A stretch of DNA of 40,929 bases from Oscillochloris sp. (GTDB lineage Bacteria; Chloroflexota; Chloroflexia; Chloroflexales; Chloroflexaceae). This document shows, one piece after another, positions 15,999 to 24,462 of this stretch. Position numbers and translations under genes: made by a program. The DNA lies in NCBI GenBank assembly GCA_012032775.1, contig JAAUQO010000026.1, positions 1 through 40,929 of the forward strand, given 5' to 3'. A model generated the notes under the pieces. That model ran no database searches and had not been told where the DNA came from. It saw only the letters and a program-made list of their open reading frames with translations. The stretch's first letter is position 1; every line of letters begins with the position of its first letter.

Positions 15999-16817
15999 AT
16001 GGCAATCGAGTTCTCGCGTAATATCACCTTCGGCCAGTATATCGACATCGGCTCGCCGGTGCATCGGCTCGACCCGCGAACCAAGATTATCGCCGCAGGG
16101 TTGATCCTGCTGGCACTGCTCGCTACGCGCACGTTCAGCGGCCTCGGTGTGGGTTTTCTGGGGGCATTGTTGCTGCAATTCGCGGCGCGCATCCCGCTTG
16201 GCTATACCGTGCGCGGCATGCGCCTGTTGCTGATCACGGTGCTGATCTTCGCGATCTTCCAGATTCTCTTTTTTCCCAATCCCAGCGTCGGCGTGATCTG
16301 GCAGTGGGGCATCCTCTCGCTCTCCTGGTCGGGGTTTGAATTAGCCTTGCAGACGTTCCTGCGCGTGATTTTGCTCTATCATCTAACATCGACATTGCTC
16401 TTTACAACGCCGCTGATGGATCTCGCTGATGGGATCGAGGTATTGCTCGACCCCTTGAAATATCTGCGTGTGCCGGTTCATGAGTTGGTGCTGACATTTG
16501 TGATCGCGCTGAAGTTCGTGCCGATTCTGGTCGGCGAATTGGAACGTATGGTGAAGGCGCAGGCTGCCCGCGGCGCCAGCCTCGATCGCGGCAACCTGTT
16601 GGAACGGGCGCGCCGCCTCGGTTCCTTGCTGGTGCCGCTCTTTGTGAACGCATTCCTGCGGGCCGAAGTGCTGACAACGGCCATGAATGCGCGCTGCTAT
16701 CGCGGCGGACAGGGACGCACCAAACGGCGCGTCTTGCATATGCGTCGCAGTGATTATGTCACGTTTGCCGTTACATTGGTGCTGATCAGTGCGGTATTTC
16801 TGGCTGCTCGAATCTAG
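15999..16817 (+). CDS. ecfT: ECF transporter transmembrane component EcfT
   Basis: The 272-residue membrane protein begins with ITFGQYIDIGSPVHRLDPRTKI, a typical EcfT/CbiQ amino terminus, followed by hydrophobic helices. The two cytoplasmic Ala-Arg-Gly motifs that couple to the ATPases are visible: AQAARGAS and MNARCYRGG, each within a long amphipathic region. A last membrane helix (VTFAVTLVLISAVFLAARI) closes the protein. The ATG at 15999 is preferred because an earlier in-frame start would run back through the end of the ATPase gene. It lies 64 bases after the ATPase stop, completing the set S component, ATPases, EcfT in one operon. Confidence 0.9.
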   Translation: MAIEFSRNITFGQYIDIGSPVHRLDPRTKIIAAGLILLALLATRTFSGLGVGFLGALLLQFAARIPLGYTVRGMRLLLITVLIFAIFQILFFPNPSVGVIWQWGILSLSWSGFELALQTFLRVILLYHLTSTLLFTTPLMDLADGIEVLLDPLKYLRVPVHELVLTFVIALKFVPILVGELERMVKAQAARGASLDRGNLLERARRLGSLLVPLFVNAFLRAEVLTTAMNARCYRGGQGRTKRRVLHMRRSDYVTFAVTLVLISAVFLAARI

Positions 16818-16837
16818 GGAAGATCCAGAGGCGTGTG

Positions 16838-18061
16838 ATGTCTGGCGAACCAATCACCATAGCGCGCGAACAACTCGATTCTGAGGCCATGATCGTATTC
16901 TTGCAGCAACTTGTGCGTACGCCGAGTGTGTATCTGCCGGGAGTTCCGGGCGCGAATGAGTCGGCTGCGGCGCTGCTGGTGGCCGATCTACTGCGCAGTT
17001 GGGGCTGGAATGTGCTGGTGGAGGAAGCGGCGCCCGGCCGACCGAATGTGATCGCCGAGTTGTCCGGCAGCCGCGGCGCCGGCCCCCTGCTGCTGATGGA
17101 AGGTCATACCGATGTCGTCACCCCCGGCGATCACAGCGCATGGAGCGATGATCCGTTCAGCGGCACAATTATCGCGGGGCGGCTGTATGGGCGCGGCGCG
17201 GTCGATATGAAGGGCGGGTTGGCGGCGATGCTGTTCGCCGGCCGCGCGATTCAACTCGCCGGTGCGCCATTCGCCGGTACGTTGCGCCTGCTGATCCCGG
17301 TGGACGAAGAAGGCATGATGCTCGGCATCAAGCAGATTGTGGCGGGCGGCTATGCGCAGGGCGCGCTCGGCTGCATTGTCTGCGAGCCGGAGGGCGGCGA
17401 GGTGTGTGTGGCCCAGAAAGGATCGCTGCGGCTCCACTTGCGCAGCTACGGCCGGATCGCCCACGGCGCAATGCCCGCCAGAGGTGTTAATGCCCTAAGC
17501 GGGCTGGTGCGCTGGCTCAACCTGATTCTGGATCTGGAGCGCGAATTGAATGCGGCATATCCGGCCCATCCATTGCTCGGCCCGCTGTACATCAGCCCGA
17601 CCGTCGCCGTTGCCGGTGATTCAGCTCAGATCAATGTCTTGCCCGGCTTCGCCGAAGCCTATCTCGATATTCGCAGTATCCCGGCGATCAGCCACCATAT
17701 GCTGATCGAGCGCATCAAGCATTGTGCCGCCCATGTCTGCGCCGGCTGCCCCGAATTTCGCTTCGATCTTTCGGTGATCGACGATCGACCGGCCACCGAA
17801 ATCGACCCGGAGCACCGTCTGGTTCGCGCCGTACGCCACGCGCACCAACGCATCTATGGCGCCGTACCGCCCCTTGGCGGCGTCCCCGGCTCCACCGACG
17901 GCACAATCCTGGTGCGCGACGGCGGCGTGCCGGTGGTGGTCTATGGCCCCGGCGACAAATGGCTGCCCCACCAACCCGATGAATGCATCGTGCTTGCCGA
18001 TGTTGTCCGCGCTGCACAGGTGTATATTGTGGCGGTGCTTGATCTGTTCGGCGCGGAGTAA
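16838..18061 (+). CDS. M20-family metallopeptidase / deacylase (ArgE/DapE/CPG2-like)
   Basis: The protein of about 407 residues has the M20 two-zinc active site: LLLMEGHTDVV (first His and Asp), GRGAVDMKGGLAAML (bridging Asp), VDEEGMMLG (catalytic Glu-Glu), CEPEG, and a C-terminal GVPGSTDGTILVRDGGVPVVVYGPG with later HQPDE containing the last His ligand. A dimerisation lid domain occupies roughly residues 190-300. Family members hydrolyse N-acyl amino acids, dipeptides or carbamoyl groups. AGAGG lies 6 bases before the ATG at 16838; a GTG at 16835 directly precedes it. It starts 20 bases after ecfT, so it is probably part of the transport operon and may process the imported compound, which is inference. 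Confidence 0.88.
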   Translation: MSGEPITIAREQLDSEAMIVFLQQLVRTPSVYLPGVPGANESAAALLVADLLRSWGWNVLVEEAAPGRPNVIAELSGSRGAGPLLLMEGHTDVVTPGDHSAWSDDPFSGTIIAGRLYGRGAVDMKGGLAAMLFAGRAIQLAGAPFAGTLRLLIPVDEEGMMLGIKQIVAGGYAQGALGCIVCEPEGGEVCVAQKGSLRLHLRSYGRIAHGAMPARGVNALSGLVRWLNLILDLERELNAAYPAHPLLGPLYISPTVAVAGDSAQINVLPGFAEAYLDIRSIPAISHHMLIERIKHCAAHVCAGCPEFRFDLSVIDDRPATEIDPEHRLVRAVRHAHQRIYGAVPPLGGVPGSTDGTILVRDGGVPVVVYGPGDKWLPHQPDECIVLADVVRAAQVYIVAVLDLFGAE

Positions 18062-18074
18062 GAATCACCTTGCG

Positions 18075-18102
18075 GGCGAAGCATGCGCGCACATGCTTCG
18101 CC
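18075..18102. terminator. Hairpin between peptidase and hydrolase genes
   Basis: GGCGAAGCATG (18075-18085) pairs perfectly with CATGCTTCGCC (18092-18102) around a 6-base loop. Outer bases AGAATC (18061-18066) and GATTCT (18108-18113) can extend it. It lies in the 73-base gap before the hydrolase start codon. No T-run follows; it may attenuate or process the operon RNA. Confidence 0.5.
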
Positions 18103-18134
18103 ATGCGGATTCTGTGGCTTGCCAGGAAACACCT

Positions 18135-19016
18135 ATGCCCGAGGCATTATTCACGATTCCAGCGGCCCTGGAGCCGCATGTTCGCCGGGTGACGGTCAAC
18201 GGTTTGCCGATCCACTGCTACATCGCCGGGCCGGCCGATGCGGCGCCGCTGGTGCTTGTTCACGGGCTCGCCGACGAGGCCGATAGTTGGCGCCGCGTCA
18301 TTTTGCCGCTCGCCGAGCGTCACCGAGTTGTCGCACTCGATCTACCCGGTTTCGGCCGCAGCGCAGCCCCGCAGCGCGCCCTGAGCCTCGCCTTCTTCGC
18401 TCGCACCCTCGCCGGCCTGCTCGACGCCCTCGCCATCCCCAGGGCAATCCTGGTCGGCAATTCGGTAGGCGCCATGATCTGCCAGCGCCTGGCGGTTGCC
18501 GCACCACAACGGGTTGAGCGATTGGTATTGATCGGCGGGTGTTTGCCGGTCGCGCGCCAACTGCCGCCGCCGGCCCTGCTCGCATTTCTGCTGCCCGGCC
18601 TGGGCGAATTCGCCTACACCAGTTTGCGCCGCTCGCAAGCCGAGGCCTACGCCACATTGCGCCCCTACTACCACAACCTCGATGGCTTGCCCGCAGAGGA
18701 GCGCGACTTTCTATACGACCGGGTCTGGGCGCGGGTCTGGAGTGACAGGCAGCGCCGGGCCTTCTGCTCAACCCTGCGTTGGCTCAGTATCGACGGTGCC
18801 GCCCGCAGCGCCGAATACCGCAGCATGCTGCGTAATTGCGCCGTGCCGACCCACCTCGTTTGGGGTGAGAGCGACGGAATTGCCGCGCGAGCCAACGCCG
18901 AAACAGCCCGCGCCCTGATCCCGAACAGCCGGCTGAGTTTGATTCCGGAATGCGGCCATCTGCCGCAACAAGAACGCCCGCTGGAAACAATTGAGAAGAT
19001 CCGGGAGATGGAATAG
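18135..19016 (+). CDS. Alpha/beta hydrolase
   Basis: The 293-residue protein has the alpha/beta-hydrolase fold: the oxyanion strand LVLVHGLADEADSW, then VVALDLPGFGRSAAP, nucleophile elbow GNSVGAM (Ser of G-x-S-x-G), acid residue in LVWGESDGIA, and catalytic His in PECGHLPQQERP. A cap domain (about residues 145-225, rich in Tyr/Arg) lies between the Ser and the acid. Family members include esterases, haloalkane dehalogenase-like and epoxide hydrolase-like enzymes; the substrate cannot be named. It follows the ECF operon and M20 peptidase on the same strand and could be a final catabolic step, or be transcribed separately after the hairpin at 18075. Confidence 0.88.
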   Translation: MPEALFTIPAALEPHVRRVTVNGLPIHCYIAGPADAAPLVLVHGLADEADSWRRVILPLAERHRVVALDLPGFGRSAAPQRALSLAFFARTLAGLLDALAIPRAILVGNSVGAMICQRLAVAAPQRVERLVLIGGCLPVARQLPPPALLAFLLPGLGEFAYTSLRRSQAEAYATLRPYYHNLDGLPAEERDFLYDRVWARVWSDRQRRAFCSTLRWLSIDGAARSAEYRSMLRNCAVPTHLVWGESDGIAARANAETARALIPNSRLSLIPECGHLPQQERPLETIEKIREME

Positions 19017-19056
19017 CGATTGTCTCAATGCGGACTGCAGAGTGCGGAATGCAGAC

Positions 19057-20967
19057 TCAATCCGCCGGTGCGATTCGCGGATCGAAATTACCGCTCCGGG
19101 ATTCCTCGCGCAGCGTATCGGGATCCCAGCCGGCGTCACGATCGAAGTCGGGATCGGCCAGATCGGCCAGCAAGATATCCTCCAGATCGGCGATCTGTTG
19201 GCGAGCCGCCGACAGGTATTCGGCCTGATTGCTGCGGCGCTTGGTCAGTTCGCGCAAGGCCACTTCGTCGTGGCGCAAAAAGGTTTGCGCGGCCCGCCGG
19301 GCGTGATAGGCCCGGAAGCCGACCTGATGCATAATATCGCAACCCATGCGCAGCGACGTATCAAGATTGTCGCGGTAGACATGGGCCACCCCGGCTTGCA
19401 GCAACTCGTGGGCATCGCTCCAATCAAAGGCCCGCGCATAGATCGTCAGGTGCGGGAAATGCTTTTTGGCCGTATGCACCAGTTCCAGCGTCTTTTCGGG
19501 CGTATCGAGGGCCAGCACCAGCAACTTCGCCTCGGCGGCCCCGGCCGACTCCAGCAGATCGTAGCGCGAGGCATCGCCATAGTAGACCTTCAGGCCGAGC
19601 TTACGCAACAGATCAACCCGATCGGAGTCGAGATCGAGCACGGTGGTACGAATATTATTCGCTTTGAGCAGCCGGCCGACCGTTGCGCCGAAGCTACCGA
19701 AGCCGACGATCAGCACCGGGCTCTGCTCCTCGATCGCGTCGGGAGTGCGTGCCGCCGCCTCACGCGTGCCGAAGTGGGGCTGGATCACGCGCTCATTCAG
19801 CACCATCAACAGCGGCGTCAGCGCCATCGAGATCGCGACCGCCGCCACCAGGGGCGCCGATTGGGCCACCGTCAGTACGCCCTCTTGTTGGGCGAACGAG
19901 AACAACACAAAGGCGAATTCACCAACCTGCGGCAGCGAGAAGGCGACCAGCGCACTTTGATCGAGGCTGAGCCGAAAAACGCGAGCCAGGCCGAACAGGA
20001 TCGCCAGTTTCACCGCCACAATCGCGATCACCAGGCCAAAAATCAATAACGGCTGCGCCAGCAACAGCGCGAAGTCGATCGAGGCGCCGACAGCGATGAA
20101 AAACAGGCCGAGCAACAGCCCCTTGAACGGCTCAATATCGCTTTCAAGCTCGTGACGATACTCGCTGTTCGCCAGCACCACGCCGGCCAGAAAGGTGCCG
20201 AGCGCCGGACTCAACCCGACTTGCGTCATCAGCAGCGCAATCCCGATTACCAGCAACAGCGCCGCCGCCGTGAACAGTTCGCGCATGCGCGTACCGGCGA
20301 TTGCCCTCAGGGCCGGGCGGATAAGAAAGCGCCCCAGGAGCACAATCGCCGCCACCGCCCCGATCACCGCCAGTGTCTGCGCCCAGGCCGGCAACCCGGC
20401 CACCAGTGTTGTCGCCGCATGCGAATCCTCGCCGCCGTGATCCACATCAACCGTCGCCAGAAGTGGAAAGATCGCCAGCATCGGGATCACGGCGATATCC
20501 TGAAACAGCAGCACTGCAAAGGAACTCTGGCCGCCCTCGGTTTTCAACACCCCGCGTTCGGCCAGCGACTGCAACACAATTGCCGTGGATGAGAGCGAGA
20601 GCGTCATGCCAATCGCCAGGGCCATCTGCCATGCCAGACCGCTCAGCAGGCCGAGCACCGTAAATGCCGCCGCCGTCAGCAGCACCTGCAAACCACCCAG
20701 GCCCAGAATCGGCCCGCGCAAGCGCCAGAGCAGGCTCGGCTCCAACTCCAGGCCAACCACAAACAACATCATCACAACGCCGAACTCGGCGAAGTGCATC
20801 ACATCTTCGCCCTCCTGACCGACAAAGCCCAGCACAAACGGGCCGATCACAATCCCGGCCAGCAAATAGCCCAACACCGAACCAAGCCCGAAGCGGCGCG
20901 CGATCGGCACTGCGATCACGGCTGCCAGCAGATAGACAAATGCCTGTGCAAGCACATCACCGCTCAT
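19057..20967 (-). CDS. CPA2-family K+/H+ antiporter with TrkA-N domain (KefB/KefC-like)
   Basis: The 636-residue protein has about 12-13 membrane helices in residues 1-390, including the unwound core segments of CPA2 exchangers (GMTLSSTAIVLQSL and VGLSPALGTFLAGVVLANSEYRHELESDIEPFKGLLLGLFF). A RCK/TrkA-N Rossmann domain follows with the nucleotide-binding motif VLIVGFGSFGATVG, a second strand TVLDLD ending in Asp, and GDASRYDLLESAGA. The C-terminal ~80 residues are charged and helical. KefC exports K+ in exchange for H+ in response to electrophiles and is gated by glutathione adducts in enterobacteria. Its start codon overlaps the stop of the upstream KefF-like gene (ATGA), so the two are made together. 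Confidence 0.9.
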   Translation of the reverse strand: MSGDVLAQAFVYLLAAVIAVPIARRFGLGSVLGYLLAGIVIGPFVLGFVGQEGEDVMHFAEFGVVMMLFVVGLELEPSLLWRLRGPILGLGGLQVLLTAAAFTVLGLLSGLAWQMALAIGMTLSLSSTAIVLQSLAERGVLKTEGGQSSFAVLLFQDIAVIPMLAIFPLLATVDVDHGGEDSHAATTLVAGLPAWAQTLAVIGAVAAIVLLGRFLIRPALRAIAGTRMRELFTAAALLLVIGIALLMTQVGLSPALGTFLAGVVLANSEYRHELESDIEPFKGLLLGLFFIAVGASIDFALLLAQPLLIFGLVIAIVAVKLAILFGLARVFRLSLDQSALVAFSLPQVGEFAFVLFSFAQQEGVLTVAQSAPLVAAVAISMALTPLLMVLNERVIQPHFGTREAAARTPDAIEEQSPVLIVGFGSFGATVGRLLKANNIRTTVLDLDSDRVDLLRKLGLKVYYGDASRYDLLESAGAAEAKLLVLALDTPEKTLELVHTAKKHFPHLTIYARAFDWSDAHELLQAGVAHVYRDNLDTSLRMGCDIMHQVGFRAYHARRAAQTFLRHDEVALRELTKRRSNQAEYLSAARQQIADLEDILLADLADPDFDRDAGWDPDTLREESRSGNFDPRIAPAD

Positions 20968-21574
20968 GCCGTTGCCTTTGTCGTAAGTGTGCGCAACACA
21001 TCATTCATGGTCGCGTGCGTTCCCCACAATTTATCAGCGATTCGATCGGCGCACAACGCCTCCAACAGCGCCCGATAATCGTCGGCGGCCTGGGCGATCT
21101 CGGCATCACTCAGGCGATGGGTGCCCTGTAGCAGAAACGGCGGCAAATAGTGCATCTTACAGAGCCGGGTTGTTTGTGCGAGCGGCAGCAAAAATTCGTC
21201 GATCGTATGCCCATGAAAACCATCGATCGTATACGAGGCAGCCGGACCGCCGGTGCTGATCACACTCAACACCTGCTTGCCGACCAGGGCATTCCCCTGC
21301 GAGCCATAGGCCCAGCCATGCGTCAAGACCAGATCGATCCATTGTTTCAACAAGGGCGGCACACTGTACCAATACAGCGGATGCTGCCACACAATCACCT
21401 CGTGTTCCGTAAGCAATGCCTGCTCGCGCTGCACATCAATATCGAAGGCCGGATACTGCTCATACAGATCGTGCAATGTAAGATCGGGCAGATCCGGCAA
21501 CGCACTGAGCAAGCGTCGATGCGCTCGCGATTTTCAAGCAACGGATGGGCGAACAGAACCAGTACACGCGCCAT
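20964..21574 (-). CDS. KefF-like NAD(P)H:quinone oxidoreductase, frameshifted
   Basis: This flavodoxin-fold protein shows FDIDVQREQALL, VIVWQHPLYWYSVPPLLKQWIDLVLTHGWAYG and VLSVISTGGP, matching the KefF/MdaB group of FMN/FAD quinone reductases that bind and activate KefC. From TTG at 21512 it would lack the first beta strand. The missing part (MARVLVLFAHPLLENRER) starts at the ATG at 21574, with AAGGTGAG at 21580-21587 in the right place, and joins if one base is added near 21519-21523. The repaired length is about 203 residues. It overlaps the antiporter start by 4 bases. In the usual model it reduces quinones and gates the K+ efflux that acidifies the cell during electrophile stress. Confidence 0.82.
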
Positions 21575-21673
21575 AAATTCTCACCTTGCGCCAGATCTAT
21601 TGCCACAACCAACGCATAAGCCACTGGTAGCGCCAACAGTCTGCAATCACCGATTCAGGCCAACGGTGCTGCC

Positions 21674-21702
21674 ATTATAACATAACGATACCGTCATGTA
21701 AT
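21674..21702 (-). promoter_or_regulatory. Promoter of kefF-kefC-like operon
   Basis: On the minus strand a perfect -10 TATAAT (21674-21679) is separated by 17 bases from ATTACA (21697-21702, 4 of 6 to the -35 consensus). The predicted start of transcription is near 21667, about 90 bases before the start codon. Confidence 0.65.
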
Positions 21703-21931
21703 GGAATAGTGGCGAACCGCTACTACTTCGCCGGAGCTTTTGCAGAAGAATGGCACGGATCTTGCTACGCTAACAACACGGTGATTGTTGTGCAAAACGA
21801 TTGGCGCACGTAGGTCGTACATCCAGTTTCGGCATACGTACGTACAGGTAGGTAGTAGCGCCCCGGTGCGCTTTATCAACCAGCCGGGTCGCTGCACGCA
21901 GTCGAAGTGGATTGTATAAGGAGAAGCATTC
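21703..21931 (+). other. Intergenic region before DUF4397 gene
   Basis: No gene is visible. The region should hold the promoter of the DUF4397 gene; a palindrome-like CATACGTACGTA at 21833-21844 is the most regular word. A good ribosome site (AAGGAG, 8 bases before the ATG at 21932) ends it. Confidence 0.4.
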
Positions 21932-22594
21932 ATGCGCCGGATCGTACTCGCCCTGTTGGCCATGTTCGCCGTCGCGATGATCGTCCCCAGTGCGGGAGCG
22001 CAATCGCAGAACTTTATCCGAGTGATGCACGCTTCGCCCGACGCGCCGAATGTCGATGTCTTTGTTAACGGCCAGGCTGTACTGACCGACGTTCCATTCT
22101 TCGCCTACAGTGATTATCTCACTCTTGGCGACGGCACCTACGAGGTCGCCATTTCGCCCACCGGCCAGGGCACCGATGCCTCGGTCTGGGTTGGTGAGTT
22201 GACGGTGCAGGGCGGTGTCTACGGCACCGTGGCGGCGGTCAACTTCGTCGAGAACCTGGACGCCGTGCTCTATGACGACGATGTGAGCCCGGTTCCTGCC
22301 GGCAATGCGCGGGTGCGGATCATTCACGCCAGCCCGAATGCGCCGGCCGTGGATGTGAAGTTGGCCGGCACCGACACCGTGGTTCTGGCGAACGCGCCAT
22401 ACCGCGCCAGCGCGTACCTGGAAGTTCCGGCGGGCACCTACCAGTTCGACATCAGCCCGGCCGGCAGCTCGGATGTGGTCTTTACCACGCCGGCACTCAC
22501 ATTCCTGGACGGCTGGACCTATACGCTGGTCGCCACCGGCGATCTGAACGAGAACTTCTGGGTGCAGTCGCGGGTAGACCGCACCGGCCAGTAG
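21932..22594 (+). CDS. Secreted DUF4397 domain protein
   Basis: The 220-residue protein has a signal peptide (RIVLALLAMFAVAMIVPSAGAQS, cleavage after residue ~23). Two tandem DUF4397 modules follow, each opening with a near-identical phrase: FIRVMHASPDAPNVDVFVNG (about residue 27) and VRIIHASPNAPAVDVKLAG (about residue 127), with GTYEVAISPTG and GTYQFDISPAG at matching positions. DUF4397 is a beta-rich extracellular domain of unknown function, common in surface or matrix proteins of Chloroflexota and Bacteroidota. It lacks the LPL tail seen in other secreted proteins here. It is monocistronic, followed by a strong terminator. Confidence 0.9.
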   Translation: MRRIVLALLAMFAVAMIVPSAGAQSQNFIRVMHASPDAPNVDVFVNGQAVLTDVPFFAYSDYLTLGDGTYEVAISPTGQGTDASVWVGELTVQGGVYGTVAAVNFVENLDAVLYDDDVSPVPAGNARVRIIHASPNAPAVDVKLAGTDTVVLANAPYRASAYLEVPAGTYQFDISPAGSSDVVFTTPALTFLDGWTYTLVATGDLNENFWVQSRVDRTGQ

Positions 22595-22605
22595 GGTTCG
22601 GCGAT

Positions 22606-22647
22606 CGGCAACAGGAAGCAGGGTACAGCTCGCAAATGCTGTTGCCG
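22606..22647 (+). repeat. Inverted repeat after DUF4397 gene
   Basis: CGGCAACAG (22606-22614) pairs perfectly with CTGTTGCCG (22639-22647) across a 24-base loop, directly between the stop codon and the rho-independent terminator. It may protect the mRNA 3' end. Confidence 0.5.
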
Positions 22648-22670
22648 TGACGTTGGGTAACTGGATTCAC

Positions 22671-22698
22671 AAGAGGGTGGCAATGCCGCCCTCTTTTT
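22671..22698 (+). terminator. Rho-independent terminator of DUF4397 gene
   Basis: AAGAGGGTGGC pairs with GCCGCCCTCTT (one G-U) around a 3-base loop and runs into TTTTT. This is the clearest intrinsic terminator in the window. Confidence 0.85.
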
Positions 22699-22869
22699 GT
22701 TCCGCGACAAATACGGCGTATCCGGCTGCTGTATCCTGTATTCTATATCCTAGTACGCTCAAGCGTCCGTACGTCTCCGGCGCACATCGCACGGTGACGG
22801 CCCAAAGGCCGTTACAAACCCGCGACGGACGTAGGCCGACCGGTACTAGTTCGACGAAGGAGCATGCTC

Positions 22870-23352
22870 ATGAGCACATTCAAAACCACCGATCTGTGTG
22901 ATGCCCACAGCGAGACTGTGCAGGTTGCCGCGCCATTATTGCGCAGTTTCGGCGGCGCCGTTCAGTTTAGCGGCCCGATCAGCACACTGAAAGTATTCGA
23001 GGATAACAGCCTGGTGCGTAGTGCTCTGGAAGAACCGGGCAATCGGCGGGTGTTGGTGGTGGATGGCGGTGGCTCGCTGCGCTGCGCACTGGTTGGCGAT
23101 CAGATCGGCGAACTGGCGCTCCGCAACGGCTGGGCCGGAGTTGTCGTCTATGGCTGCGTGCGCGACAGTGACGAACTGGCGAAACTTGATCTCGGCGTGC
23201 TGGCCCTGGCGAGCAACCCGCTGCGCAGCCTCAAGCGCGGCGAAGGGCAACGTGATCTTGTGGTGCGTTTCGCCGACGTTACCTTCAGCCCCGGCCACTG
23301 GCTGTATGCCGATGCCGATGGCCTGATCACGGCGCCGCACAAGTTAACCTGA
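22870..23352 (+). CDS. RraA-family protein (RNase E inhibitor / HMG-aldolase fold)
   Basis: The 160-residue protein is close to the 161 residues of E. coli RraA. It has the expected order: TTDLCDAH at the N-terminus, FGG...FSGP, then [44 protein letters not shown], the most conserved block, which in aldolase members holds the metal-binding G-x-x-R-D site (here GCVRD), and ending [10 protein letters not shown]. Members are either RraA proper, which inhibits RNase E, or 4-hydroxy-4-methyl-2-oxoglutarate/oxaloacetate decarboxylases; sequence alone does not decide. I choose the ATG at 22870 because AAGGAG lies 7 bases upstream, while the ATG at 22864 would be only 1 base away. Confidence 0.88.
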   Translation: MSTFKTTDLCDAHSETVQVAAPLLRSFGGAVQFSGPISTLKVFEDNSLVRSALEEPGNRRVLVVDGGGSLRCALVGDQIGELALRNGWAGVVVYGCVRDSDELAKLDLGVLALASNPLRSLKRGEGQRDLVVRFADVTFSPGHWLYADADGLITAPHKLT

Positions 23353-23939
23353 GGTAACTCCGGCCTCTTCCGAATATGCGACGAAATGCGATGAATCGCA
23401 TCATGGTAAGCGTCGCCAGGAACGAGATAACAAAGTTGTTAGTTTTCAAGATGAAAACGAGTCATCGCTGACCCTTTCCAACCTTTGAAGGGCGATGATG
23501 AACCGTAAATACCGTAATCACGCGACGAACAGCGGCCTCACCAGTGGTGAGGCCGTCGATATTTTCGGATCCATCCTTAACCAGGTAAGCGCATCACCGC
23601 AATAATATTTATCGCCTGAAACCTGAAGTGCGTTACCAACGTATAGGCATTATCCCCCGGCGGGCGGCTCGCCAGAGATTCGTAAAAAACGATCCGATAA
23701 ATTCATATTCGAACGACTCAGAAAAGCCTTTGTGATTTCTGGTTTTGACGTGAGAGAAATGTCAGATCAATTCCCGTTGAAGATAGTACTATTCGATATA
23801 ACGACCATTTGAGCGATCAACAGAATATCCTATCGGCCCGAGCACATGCATCCCGAGCATCGCCCTGCTGCATGCATAGCATCCAGCGATCCGCGTCCTG
23901 ATCGTCGCAGGCCCAGGTAGCGCGTACAAGGAGGAGCAC
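23353..23939 (+). other. 587-base intergenic region, AT-richer, with palindromes
   Basis: No credible gene is visible. Sequence composition is noticeably more AT-rich than the flanking genes. It contains a 16-base inverted repeat ATGCGATgaATCGCAT at 23386-23401, a perfect hairpin CGGCCTCACC/GGTGAGGCCG at 23533-23555, and two CATGCAT words (23845-23851 and 23872-23878) upstream of the PadR gene that could be operator halves. A ribosome site AAGGAGG lies 5 bases before the ATG at 23940. Confidence 0.45.
23533..23555. terminator. Hairpin downstream of rraA
   Basis: CGGCCTCACC pairs perfectly with GGTGAGGCCG around a 3-base AGT loop, followed by ATATTTTC rather than a clean T-run. It is about 180 bases after the rraA stop and may end that transcript. 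Confidence 0.5.
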
Positions 23940-24395
23940 ATGGCACACCAGACCGCCGTCGGAAATCGGATCGTCCCGAAGCTGAGCTACGCCGAATATA
24001 TCATCCTGCTGACGATCCTCAAGCAATCAATGTCGGGTATCACGATCTTTGAAACACTGCTTCAGGAAACCAACGACCAGCTTGTTCTCAGCCCCGGCAC
24101 CTTGTACAACGCCTTACAACGTCTACGCGGCGAGGGACTGATCGATATTCTGGACGGCCCAAAAGATGAAGCGAGCAAGGAGCAAGGGCCGAAGTTGTAC
24201 CGTGCGAACAGTTGCGGCTATGAGGCAATTATGCAGATGCGAACCTGGATGGAGCGCGAACTGGCGGTGATCGACACACATATCGACCCAAAGCAACCAC
24301 CGACTTCGCCACAAATGCCGGAACTACATCCAGGTTCCATCTGGTCGTTTCGCTCCCGAACACGCAATCGACAACCTGAACAGATAACGCTGTAG
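23940..24395 (+). CDS. PadR-family transcriptional regulator, copy 1
   Basis: The 151-residue protein has the PadR winged helix: LSYAEYIILLTILKQSMSGITIFETLLQETN, then LVLSPGTLYNALQRLRGEGLI as helix 3 and the recognition region, and a wing ending in PKLYRANSCGYEAIMQMRTWMEREL. The block QLVLSPGTLY is nearly identical in the second PadR at 26490, so the two are paralogues. PadR proteins are usually repressors that respond to phenolics, drugs or envelope stress. This one precedes the membrane-anchored VWA gene by 67 bases and probably controls it or the whole block to 30249. Confidence 0.85.
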   Translation: MAHQTAVGNRIVPKLSYAEYIILLTILKQSMSGITIFETLLQETNDQLVLSPGTLYNALQRLRGEGLIDILDGPKDEASKEQGPKLYRANSCGYEAIMQMRTWMERELAVIDTHIDPKQPPTSPQMPELHPGSIWSFRSRTRNRQPEQITL

Positions 24396-24462
24396 CAGTT
24401 TCAGCCTACGTATCTTCCACACGGATTGAACACGGGGCGGCATCATTATAGAAGGCTGTCTG

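Noticed and set aside
19020-19056. Repetitive ATGCGGACTGCAGAGTGCGGAATGCAGACTC as a CRISPR or mobile repeat
   Set aside because: Only two short imperfect words in 35 bases between convergent genes; no array and no other copy seen.
18991-20049. A 352-codon plus-strand frame opposite the KefC-like gene
   Set aside because: The minus-strand KefC frame is strongly conserved and complete; this frame has Gln/Arg/His-rich antisense composition.
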